Below are positions 1-6,284 of a stretch of 7,132 bases of DNA, piece after piece. The notes under the pieces are model-generated. The model was not told where the DNA came from and ran no database searches. It was given only the letters and a program-made list of their open reading frames with translations. The DNA comes from Candidatus Nitrosopumilus sp. (GTDB lineage Archaea; Thermoproteota; Nitrososphaeria; Nitrososphaerales; Nitrosopumilaceae): positions 1-7,132 of the forward strand of contig JABGZU010000061.1 in NCBI GenBank assembly GCA_018674605.1, in the 5' to 3' direction. The translations under genes and the position numbers were made by a program. The stretch's first letter is position 1. Each line of letters begins with the position of its first letter.

Positions 1-36
1 CCTCTTGTTGATTTTTCTAAATTATCTAACGTTTGA
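1..36 (+). CDS. Possible 3' end of an upstream gene (partial)
   Basis: The frame starting at base 1 is open from the window edge and reads PLVDFSKLSNV before a TGA at 34-36. The last A of this TGA is the first base of the ATG at 36, giving the TGATG overlap typical of translationally coupled genes. The codons (GTT, GAT, TCT, AAA, TTA) match the A/T-ending style of the neighbours. Only 11 residues are visible, so no function can be given. The frame starting at base 2 is also open, to a TAA at 44-46, so the choice rests on codon style and the neat overlap. It is a weak call. Confidence 0.4.
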   Translation, partial: PLVDFSKLSNV

Positions 37-527
37 TGATGCTTAATTCTAAACGAGATTTTTTAAAAGATATTGAACGAATTCGCTCTCTTTCTTCAGT
101 AATAGATAAGAAATTATCTGAAGTAAGACCTTCAGAAAATGATAAAATTGATAAATTAACTTTAGATGAATTACAAGATTTAGATAAAATTGCTGGAATT
201 GCTAATTTTATGCTATCAAAATATTCTGATAAAAAAGAAATGCTATCAATTTTAAAGCATTTTACCTCTATTATTGCTGAAACTACTGATTCTATGGGTA
301 ATTTGGATGATGAGGTTTCTGAATTAATTTTGTCAGCTGAAGATTCTATTAATAAAGTAAAAGACATGCATGCTCATATTGATGATAAATCTGATTTTAA
401 AAAAAAATATTGTGATGGCCCTGACTATAATGAATATGAAACAAGTGGAATTAATTTAACCAATTTTGCGACAGAGATTAACACCGTAGAATACCAACAA
501 AATTCTTCAGGACATATCACAAGGTAA
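36..527 (+). CDS. Small helical protein of unknown function, coupled to cdvC
   Basis: I do not recognise this 163-residue protein. It is soluble, with no signal peptide or membrane segment. Residues 1-110 are rich in Leu, Ile, Lys, Glu and Asp with heptad-like spacing, suggesting several amphipathic helices or a coiled coil. Residues 115-163 (around CDGPDYNEYE and the NSSGHITR tail) are polar, low in hydrophobics and probably disordered. The frame has a stop at 27-29; TTG 33, ATG 36 and ATG 39 are possible starts. I chose ATG 36 because it overlaps a TGA in the TGATG arrangement. The gene ends five bases before cdvC, so the two are probably co-transcribed, and a role with the CdvB/CdvC division machinery is a reasonable inference. 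The pattern LKHFTSII.ETTDSM..LDDEVSELI is loosely like the later helices of ESCRT-III proteins, but too weak to name it. I see no proline-rich MIT-binding motif. An A9 tract lies at 399-407. Confidence 0.8.
   Translation: MMLNSKRDFLKDIERIRSLSSVIDKKLSEVRPSENDKIDKLTLDELQDLDKIAGIANFMLSKYSDKKEMLSILKHFTSIIAETTDSMGNLDDEVSELILSAEDSINKVKDMHAHIDDKSDFKKKYCDGPDYNEYETSGINLTNFATEINTVEYQQNSSGHITR
521..525 (+). promoter_or_regulatory. Weak ribosome-binding site for cdvC
   Basis: AAGGT lies seven bases before the cdvC ATG and overlaps the stop codon of the preceding gene. It partly matches the archaeal GGAGGTGA consensus. No good TATA-like box is seen directly before cdvC, so translation within a shared transcript is the simpler reading. 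Confidence 0.4.
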
Positions 528-532
528 TTGAT

Positions 533-1726
533 ATGAGTTTAGCACCACAAGAATTAGAAAACACCGCAAGCAAATATGCTTCAGAAGCAATAAAGTTTGA
601 TTCTCAAGGTGCACGTGGAATGGCAATTACTCACTATCAACATGCAATTGATGCTCTTGTAAAATTATTACAATTATACCCAAATAGTAAACTAAATGAA
701 ATTTACAAACAAAGATGTCGTTCATATCATGATAGAATCGGTGCATTACAACAAGCACATGGTGTAGAACCTGCAGTTGATCCTAAAGCTTCTGAGTCTG
801 ACCAAAAAGCATCTGTGAAAAGACAAGAAAATGAAAATGATTTTGAAGAATTAATTATGAAAGAAAAACCTGATGTAACTTGGGAACAAGTAATTGGGTT
901 GGATGATGCTAAAAGTGCACTACGTGAATCAATTGTTTATCCTACAAAACGACCTGACTTATTCCCACTTGGATGGCCAAAAGGAATGTTGTTGTATGGT
1001 CCACCTGGAACTGGAAAAACTATGTTGGCAGCTGCAACTGCTAATGAAATGGATGGTTATTTCATTAATGTTGATGCATCTTCTATGATGAGTAAATGGT
1101 TAGGTGAAGCAGAAAAAAATGTTTCAAAATTATTTTCTATGGCAAGAAAATATGCTGAAAAAGAAGGCAAACCTGTAATTTTGTTTGTTGATGAAGTTGA
1201 TTCTCTATTGGGTTCTAGAAACAGTGAAGTTGGTGGAGAAGTTAGAACTAAAAATCAATTTTTAACTGAAATGGATGGTGTCAATGGAAAAGGAAAACAA
1301 TTGATGCTTTATGTAATTGGAGCAACCAATAAACCTTGGAGTCTTGATTGGCCTTTTCTTAGAAGATTCCAAAAAAGAATTTATGTTTCATTACCTACTC
1401 AAGCAGCTAGAGAAAATCTATTTGATCAATACACTGCTCCTCTTAGCAAAAATTATGATGTCAATACCACTGAATTGGCAAAATTATTTGATGGATACAG
1501 TGCAAGTGATATCAAAGATGTTTGTCAAGCTGCACAGATTAAAACAGTACATGAAATTTTTGATTCTCCTGATTATCATGAACCTATTGAGGGTGAAGAA
1601 CCAATACAACCAAGAGATCTAACTACTAATGATTTCAAGGATATTATGTCCAGACGAAAACCTAGTGTTTCTACTGAAATGATTCGTGCTTATCATAAAT
1701 GGAGTGAAGAATTCCAAGCACTATAG
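533..1726 (+). CDS. cdvC: CdvC, Vps4-type AAA ATPase of the archaeal ESCRT/Cdv system
   Basis: CdvC hydrolyses ATP to disassemble or remodel ESCRT-III (CdvB) polymers at the division site, like eukaryotic Vps4. The 397-residue protein starts with an MIT domain (about 3-78, helices with the YQHAIDALVKLLQ pattern) that binds MIM motifs in CdvB proteins. A charged linker follows (about 80-112). The AAA core has Walker A GPPGTGKT (156-163), a pore loop SKWLGEAEK (187-195), Walker B ILFVDEVD (216-223, with D220 and E221), sensor-1 N266 in GATNKP, and arginine fingers R277/R278 in LRRFQKRIY. The C-terminal part has the Vps4-like RDLTTNDF segment (361-368) and the PSVS end helix. Length and motif order are normal, and no key residue is missing. 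It starts at ATG 533, five bases after the preceding small gene, which points to one operon. In this lineage CdvA, CdvB and FtsZ homologues are normally encoded elsewhere, and none is seen here. Confidence 0.95.
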   Translation: MSLAPQELENTASKYASEAIKFDSQGARGMAITHYQHAIDALVKLLQLYPNSKLNEIYKQRCRSYHDRIGALQQAHGVEPAVDPKASESDQKASVKRQENENDFEELIMKEKPDVTWEQVIGLDDAKSALRESIVYPTKRPDLFPLGWPKGMLLYGPPGTGKTMLAAATANEMDGYFINVDASSMMSKWLGEAEKNVSKLFSMARKYAEKEGKPVILFVDEVDSLLGSRNSEVGGEVRTKNQFLTEMDGVNGKGKQLMLYVIGATNKPWSLDWPFLRRFQKRIYVSLPTQAARENLFDQYTAPLSKNYDVNTTELAKLFDGYSASDIKDVCQAAQIKTVHEIFDSPDYHEPIEGEEPIQPRDLTTNDFKDIMSRRKPSVSTEMIRAYHKWSEEFQAL

Positions 1727-1770
1727 TTGCTTGAATCTCTTTTGCGATCATTTTTAAAAATTCATTATTC

Positions 1771-1786
1771 ACATAAAACTTAAATT
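1771..1786 (+). promoter_or_regulatory. Probable TATA-box region for carAB
   Basis: The A/T run ACATAAAACTTAAATT, especially CTTAAATT at 1779-1786, is the best archaeal TATA-like element in the gap. Transcription would be expected about 25 bases downstream, near 1800-1810. That would give a very short leader that just includes the GAGGG motif. This is based on pattern and spacing only. Confidence 0.4.
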
Positions 1787-1806
1787 CACTCTGGTTAGGA
1801 CTTTAC

Positions 1807-1811
1807 GAGGG
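1807..1811 (+). promoter_or_regulatory. Ribosome-binding site deciding the carA start
   Basis: GAGGG is followed by five bases (TCACA) and then ATT at 1817. This is good Shine-Dalgarno spacing for that ATT and supports it as the start codon of carA, where no standard start codon exists upstream of the conserved region. Confidence 0.5.
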
Positions 1812-1816
1812 TCACA

Positions 1817-2959
1817 ATTACTACAAAGAAATCTAACCACGCAAATAAGTTTGGAAAACTAATTTTTGATGATGGTACTGTAATTAATGGTCAAGGATTT
1901 GGTTATTCTACAACAACTTTTGGTGAAATTGTGTTTAATACTGGAATGGTTGGCTATACTGAAGCTCTTACTGATCCGTCCTACAATGGACAATTATTAA
2001 CTCTGACATATCCTCTAGTTGGAAATTATGGCGTTCCTGATCCTTTGATAAAAGATGTTGATGGAATCTCTAAATTTTTTGAATCTGGTAAAATCCAAAT
2101 TCGAGGGTTAGTAGTTCATGAATTATCATTAACTGCAAGTCATTGGAATCTCTCAATGACATTAGATGAATGGATGTATAATGAAAAAATTCCTGGAATT
2201 TCTGGAATTGATACTCGTGAATTGACTATGAAACTTCGAAATGGTGGTGTAATGATGGCTGCATTAGTTGTATCTGATTCTGAAATTGATGTCGAAGAAG
2301 TAAAAAAACAACTTGCATCTGCAACTCATTATGATTCTGAACAATTTATGGATGTTGTATCTACAAAACATGAAAAAATTTACGGTGATAATGATCAATC
2401 TGTAGTTGTTATTGACACTGGTGCAAAAAATGCAATTTTACGAAATATTAGAGAAATTGGCTATAAGGCAATTTTAGTTCCTTGGAATACTTCGTATGAA
2501 AAAATTATGTCTTATAATCCAAAGGGTGTTGTTCTTAGTAGTGGTCCTGGTGATCCACAAAAATGTCCTGATACAATTACTGTTGTAAAAAAATTAATTG
2601 AAAATAATGTTCCAACATTGGGTATTTGTTTAGGTGCTCAAATTATTGGCATTGCTGGAAACACTGATACTTACAAATTAAAATATGGACATCGAGGACA
2701 AAACAAACCGTGTGTTAATTTAGAAAATAATCAAGTCTATGTAACTAGTCAAAATCACGGTTATGGTATTACTCCTGAATCATTAGAAAAATCTGATTTT
2801 AATTTGTGGTTTACAAATGCAGATGATAAAACAGTTGAAGGAATAAAACATAAAAAACAAAATTGTATTGCAGTACAGTTTCATCCAGAAGCTGCACCTG
2901 GTCCTAACGACTGTAAATTTATTTTTGAAGAATTACAAAATTTAATGGAGTCAAAATAA
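1817..2959 (+). CDS. carA: Carbamoyl-phosphate synthetase small (glutaminase) subunit
   Basis: CarA hydrolyses glutamine and passes ammonia through a tunnel to CarB for carbamoyl-phosphate synthesis, used for pyrimidines and arginine. Residues about 15-150 form the CarA-specific N-terminal domain (FDDGTVINGQGFG, then VFNTGMVGYTEALTDPSY). The C-terminal part is a class I glutamine amidotransferase: SSGPGDP (241-247), nucleophile C271 in GICLGAQ, and H356 and E358 in QFHPE complete the triad. The first standard in-frame start is GTG 1931, which would remove about 38 conserved residues. The frame is open back to a TAG at 1796-1798 with no ATG, GTG or TTG. ATT 1817, five bases after GAGGG, gives 380 residues, close to the 382 of E. 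coli CarA. ACG 1805 or GTC 1811 are less likely starts, and a base error is possible. The position usually His in GICLGHQ is Ala. carB follows after one base. The protein is certain; the start is not. Confidence 0.93.
   Translation: MTTKKSNHANKFGKLIFDDGTVINGQGFGYSTTTFGEIVFNTGMVGYTEALTDPSYNGQLLTLTYPLVGNYGVPDPLIKDVDGISKFFESGKIQIRGLVVHELSLTASHWNLSMTLDEWMYNEKIPGISGIDTRELTMKLRNGGVMMAALVVSDSEIDVEEVKKQLASATHYDSEQFMDVVSTKHEKIYGDNDQSVVVIDTGAKNAILRNIREIGYKAILVPWNTSYEKIMSYNPKGVVLSSGPGDPQKCPDTITVVKKLIENNVPTLGICLGAQIIGIAGNTDTYKLKYGHRGQNKPCVNLENNQVYVTSQNHGYGITPESLEKSDFNLWFTNADDKTVEGIKHKKQNCIAVQFHPEAAPGPNDCKFIFEELQNLMESK
2947..2950 (+). promoter_or_regulatory. Ribosome-binding site for carB
   Basis: GGAG lies inside the last codons of carA, ten bases before the carB ATG at 2961. 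Together with the one-base gap between the genes it indicates coupled translation of the two subunits. Confidence 0.5.
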
Positions 2960-2960
2960 A

Positions 2961-5900
2961 ATGCCAAAGAATGAATCGTTAAAAAAAATCCTTGTACTTG
3001 GAAGTGGTGCAATTAAAATCGGTGAAGCTGGAGAATTTGATTATTCTGGAAGTCAGTGTCTTAAAGCAATTCATGAAGATGGAATAAACAGTGTATTGAT
3101 AAATCCTAATGTTGCTACTATCCAAACTGATACTAGATTTGCAGATAAAGTGTATTTGCTTCCTGTAACTCCTGAATATGTTGAATCTATAATTGAAAAA
3201 GAACGACCTGATGGAATCATGCTGGCATATGGTGGTCAAACTGCACTAAATTGTGGAGTAAATCTTGAAGATACTGGAGTTTTACAAAAATATGGTGTTA
3301 ATGTTCTTGGAACTCAAATTCCTGGAATAAAAAGAACTGAGGATAGACAACTTTTCAAAGATTCTATGAAACAATGTGGGATGCCTGTTTTGAAAAGTAG
3401 TACTGTAACAAATTTTGAAGATGCTAAAAAAACAGCTGAAGAATTATCTTATCCTGTAATTGTACGTGTAGCATACACTCTAGGTGGAAGAGGTGGTGGT
3501 GTTGCGTATAATGAAATTGAACTTCATGAAATTGTTGAACGTGGTTTGAAAGCCAGTCTTGTTGGTCAGGTGTTAGTTGAAGAATACATTGGTCACTGGA
3601 AACAAATTGAATATGAGGTGATGCAAGATTATGATGGTAATAATGTAATTGTTTGTAATATGGAAAATGTTCTTTCCATGAAAGTTCACACTGGTGATAA
3701 TATTGTAGTTGCACCTTCTCAAACTATTGATAATCATGAATACCACATGTTACGTACAGCTGCATTACGTGCAACAAAACATGTTGGAATTGTCGGTGAA
3801 TGTAATATTCAATATGCTCTTGCACCTGATTCAGACAGATACGTTGCAATTGAAATCAATCCTAGACTTTCACGTTCATCAGCCCTTGCAAGTAAAGCTA
3901 CTGGATACCCTTTGGCATACATGTCTGCAAAAATAGGATTAGGTTATAATTTATCCGAACTTGTAAATCGAATTACCAAAACTACTACTGCTTGTTTTGA
4001 ACCTTCTTTAGATTATATTGTTTGTAAACATCCTAGATGGGATTTTGAAAAATTTGAATTAGTAAATAGAAGACTTGGACCTACGATGAAATCTGTTGGT
4101 GAAGTCATGGCAGTTGGTAGAACTTTTGAGGAATCTTTTCAAAAAGCAATTCGAATGTTGGATATTGGTAATGATGGTTTAGTTTTAAATCGCAGAAATG
4201 GGAAAACTTTCACTGAGGAAGAAATTGAGTACAAATTATCTCATCACGATGATCAAATTCTTTACTATGTTGCAATCGCATTAAAAATGAAAATTTCTGT
4301 AAATCGAATTTATGAATTATCTACAGTTGATCCTTGGTTTATTGAAAAAATTCAAAATATTGTAAATGTCGAAGAAAAATTAAAAAATTCTGAATTAAAT
4401 GAGTCTCTACTCTGGGAAGCCAAAAAAATGGGCTTTGCTGATAAACAAATTGCTCGTACACAAGATAAAACCCCTGATGAAATTCGTGATTTACGAAAGA
4501 ATTTAGGCATAATTCCTTGTGTTAAACAAATTGATACTTTGGCTGCTGAATGGCCTGCTGTAACTAATTATCTATACATGACTTATGGTGGTCATTCTAA
4601 TGATATAGTAATTCCTGAAGATGAAAAAGGAATTGTTGTACTTGGTGCAGGTCCATATAGAATTGGAAGTAGTGTTGAATTTGATTGGGGTACTGTTAAC
4701 ATGGTTTGGGGGCTGCAAGAAAATGGCGAAAAACGTGTCTCTGTAGTAAATTGTAATCCTGAAACTGTTTCAACTGATTATGATATTTGTACTCGACTTT
4801 ACTTTGAAGAATTAACTCAAGAACGAATTTTAGATATTGCTGATTTTGAAAATCCAAAAGGTATCATTACTTGTGTTGGTGGGCAAACTGCAAATAATCT
4901 AACTCCTGGACTTGCACAACATGGTATTGATATTTTGGGAACAAGTGCACATGATGTTGATAGAGCTGAAGATCGTTCAAAATTTAGTGCAGAACTTGAT
5001 AAACTTCACATTCAACAACCACGTTGGCAAGCATTTTCTAATCTTAGTGAAGCTAAATCTTTTGCACAGGAAGTTGAATTCCCTGTAATTGTTAGACCTT
5101 CATATGTTTTATCTGGTGCTGCAATGAAAGTTGTTTGGTCTCAAGAGGAATTAAAAACATATGTGAAAGAAGCTACTGATGTATCCCCCGATCACCCTGT
5201 TGTCATTTCAAAATTCATGCTAAATTCACTTGAAGTTGATGTTGATGGTATTAGTAATGGTAAACAAGTAATCATTGGTTCAATTGTTGAACACATTGAT
5301 AGTGCTGGTGTTCATTCTGGAGATGCAATGATGGTAATCCCTCCTTGGCGATTAAGCAATAAAATTATTGAAACCATTAATGAATATACAAAAAAAATTG
5401 CATTAACCTTTAACATTTGTGGACCGTTTAATCTTCAATTTTTAGTTCATGATGAACATGTGTATGTAATTGAACTTAATATTCGAGCATCACGTTCTAT
5501 GCCCTTTGTATCAAAACTTGTAAAATTAAATTTAATTTCTCTTGCCTCTAAGGCGATATTGAACAAACCTCTACCTAAAATTCCTGAAAACAAATGGCAA
5601 AAAATTACCAATTATGGAATTAAAGTACCTCAATTTTCTTTTATGCAATTAGAAGGTGCAGATATTGCATTGGGTGTTGAAATGCAATCTACTGGTGAGG
5701 CTGCTTGCTTTGGAAATAGTTTCTATGATGCATTGTCTAAAGGATTAACTTCTGTTGGATATAATTTACCTAGCAAGGGTACTGCTCTTGTAACTGTTGG
5801 GGGCTCTCACAATAAAGAGAGATTAGTATCTTCAATTGCTAAACTTAAAAATTTAGGATTTAAAATTTTAGCAACTGAACATACTGCAGAATTTTTTGAA

Positions 5901-6203
5901 GAAAAAGTTGGTCAAGTTGAAATTGTTCATAAAATCTCAGAACCTGAAAGAAAACCTAACATTGCTGATTTACTTTATGAGCGAAAAATTGATTTTATAA
6001 TTAACATACCTAGTACTTCAACGTTGGAAAAATATGTTGGAATGTTAGATGATGAATATCAGATTCGAAGAAAATCCCTTGAACTTGGTGTTCCTGTTTT
6101 AACTACACTTGAACTTGCAGATTCATTTGTTAATACTTTGGAGTGGCTTAAAAATAATAAAACTACTATGGAGCCAATTGAACCTTATGATAAATTTGAA
6201 TAA
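2961..6203 (+). CDS. carB: Carbamoyl-phosphate synthetase large subunit
   Basis: CarB makes carbamoyl phosphate from bicarbonate, ammonia supplied by CarA, and two ATP. The 1080-residue protein is normal in length (E. coli 1073) and has the duplicated ATP-grasp layout. The carboxyphosphate half (about 1-400) has EFDYSGSQ, R129, R169, H243 (VHTGD), Q284, E298 and N300. An oligomerisation region (about 400-553) follows. The carbamate-kinase half (about 555-935) has GPYRIGSSVEFDW, NPETVSTDYD, R712 (VRPSYVLSGAAM), Q826, E838 and N840. The C-terminal allosteric (MGS-like) domain is about 937-1080. All main catalytic residues I checked against the E. coli positions are present. Several stretches, such as VPQFSF near 889 and the GPYRIGSSVEFDW segment, resemble eukaryotic CAD/CPS1 more than E. 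coli. Residues that bind ornithine in the E. coli enzyme appear partly changed, so activation by ornithine is doubtful. The gene starts at ATG 2961, one base after carA. Confidence 0.97.
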   Translation: MPKNESLKKILVLGSGAIKIGEAGEFDYSGSQCLKAIHEDGINSVLINPNVATIQTDTRFADKVYLLPVTPEYVESIIEKERPDGIMLAYGGQTALNCGVNLEDTGVLQKYGVNVLGTQIPGIKRTEDRQLFKDSMKQCGMPVLKSSTVTNFEDAKKTAEELSYPVIVRVAYTLGGRGGGVAYNEIELHEIVERGLKASLVGQVLVEEYIGHWKQIEYEVMQDYDGNNVIVCNMENVLSMKVHTGDNIVVAPSQTIDNHEYHMLRTAALRATKHVGIVGECNIQYALAPDSDRYVAIEINPRLSRSSALASKATGYPLAYMSAKIGLGYNLSELVNRITKTTTACFEPSLDYIVCKHPRWDFEKFELVNRRLGPTMKSVGEVMAVGRTFEESFQKAIRMLDIGNDGLVLNRRNGKTFTEEEIEYKLSHHDDQILYYVAIALKMKISVNRIYELSTVDPWFIEKIQNIVNVEEKLKNSELNESLLWEAKKMGFADKQIARTQDKTPDEIRDLRKNLGIIPCVKQIDTLAAEWPAVTNYLYMTYGGHSNDIVIPEDEKGIVVLGAGPYRIGSSVEFDWGTVNMVWGLQENGEKRVSVVNCNPETVSTDYDICTRLYFEELTQERILDIADFENPKGIITCVGGQTANNLTPGLAQHGIDILGTSAHDVDRAEDRSKFSAELDKLHIQQPRWQAFSNLSEAKSFAQEVEFPVIVRPSYVLSGAAMKVVWSQEELKTYVKEATDVSPDHPVVISKFMLNSLEVDVDGISNGKQVIIGSIVEHIDSAGVHSGDAMMVIPPWRLSNKIIETINEYTKKIALTFNICGPFNLQFLVHDEHVYVIELNIRASRSMPFVSKLVKLNLISLASKAILNKPLPKIPENKWQKITNYGIKVPQFSFMQLEGADIALGVEMQSTGEAACFGNSFYDALSKGLTSVGYNLPSKGTALVTVGGSHNKERLVSSIAKLKNLGFKILATEHTAEFFEEKVGQVEIVHKISEPERKPNIADLLYERKIDFIINIPSTSTLEKYVGMLDDEYQIRRKSLELGVPVLTTLELADSFVNTLEWLKNNKTTMEPIEPYDKFE

Positions 6204-6250
6204 CTTTCTAAATTCTAATTATTTCTAAAAATTTATTATTTTTTAAAACA
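6204..6250 (+). terminator. T-rich region after carB, probable terminator
   Basis: The bases after the carB stop are almost all A and T, with T-rich clusters and a T6 run at 6239-6244. Archaeal transcription often ends at such T-rich tracts without a hairpin. A new promoter seems to follow directly. The exact end cannot be read from sequence. Confidence 0.45.
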
Positions 6251-6254
6251 TCAA

Positions 6255-6261
6255 GATTATA
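6255..6261 (+). promoter_or_regulatory. TATA-like box of the SWIM-protein gene
   Basis: GATTATA lies 24-30 bases before the ATG at 6285. This is the spacing expected if transcription starts at or just before the start codon (leaderless). No Shine-Dalgarno motif is present at a useful distance, which agrees with a leaderless transcript. Confidence 0.45.
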
Positions 6262-6276
6262 CCTGTGATGTATAAT
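6256..6276. repeat. Inverted repeat at SWIM-gene promoter, candidate operator
   Basis: ATTATAC at 6256-6262 is perfectly inverted as GTATAAT at 6270-6276, with a seven-base spacer (CTGTGAT). The dyad overlaps the proposed TATA box and runs toward the start site, where a dimeric repressor could block transcription. The region is very AT-rich, so a chance origin is possible. Confidence 0.35.
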
Positions 6277-6284
6277 TAATTTAC

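Larger units (their letters stand above)
1727..1816. other. Intergenic gap between cdvC and carA
   Basis: This 90-base AT-rich gap contains no ATG in any frame. Two T-rich runs (1739-1743 and 1751-1755) could help end cdvC transcription. The second is part of a 12-base self-complementary run at 1750-1761, which may only reflect base composition. The right half holds the probable carA promoter and leader. Confidence 0.6.

Noticed and set aside
26..367. Open minus-strand frame of about 113 codons opposite the gene at 36-527
   Set aside because: Ser/Ile-rich translation typical of the reverse complement of A/T-rich helical coding sequence; the plus-strand frame has the operon context and natural composition.
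36..527. Naming the small gene cdvA or cdvB
   Set aside because: It lacks the PRC-barrel-like N-terminus of CdvA, and no clear ESCRT-III core or MIM2 motif is visible; linkage to cdvC alone is not enough.
894..1622. Shifted plus-strand frames inside cdvC (894-1088 and 1317-1622), and a similar one in carB (3709-3936)
   Set aside because: They overlap the conserved AAA and ATP-grasp coding regions and translate to Leu/Met/Ile-rich sequences without motifs.
1750..1761. Palindrome ATTTTTAAAAAT as an operator
   Set aside because: It consists only of a T run and an A run in an AT-rich gap, so it is likely by chance; at most it may help termination of cdvC.
1931..2959. carA starting at GTG 1931
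   Set aside because: This GTG encodes the Val in the conserved GEIVFNTGMVGY stretch. Starting there removes the conserved N-terminal strands that are plainly encoded upstream in the same frame.
3424..3714. Open minus-strand frame inside carB
   Set aside because: Lies fully inside a strongly conserved carB region and its His/Gln/Leu-rich translation has no protein-like pattern. The same applies to the minus-strand frame at 2979-3239.
6271..6278. TATAATTA as the TATA box of the SWIM gene
   Set aside because: It is only 7-14 bases before the ATG, so transcription would begin inside the coding region; the box at 6255-6261 has the right spacing.
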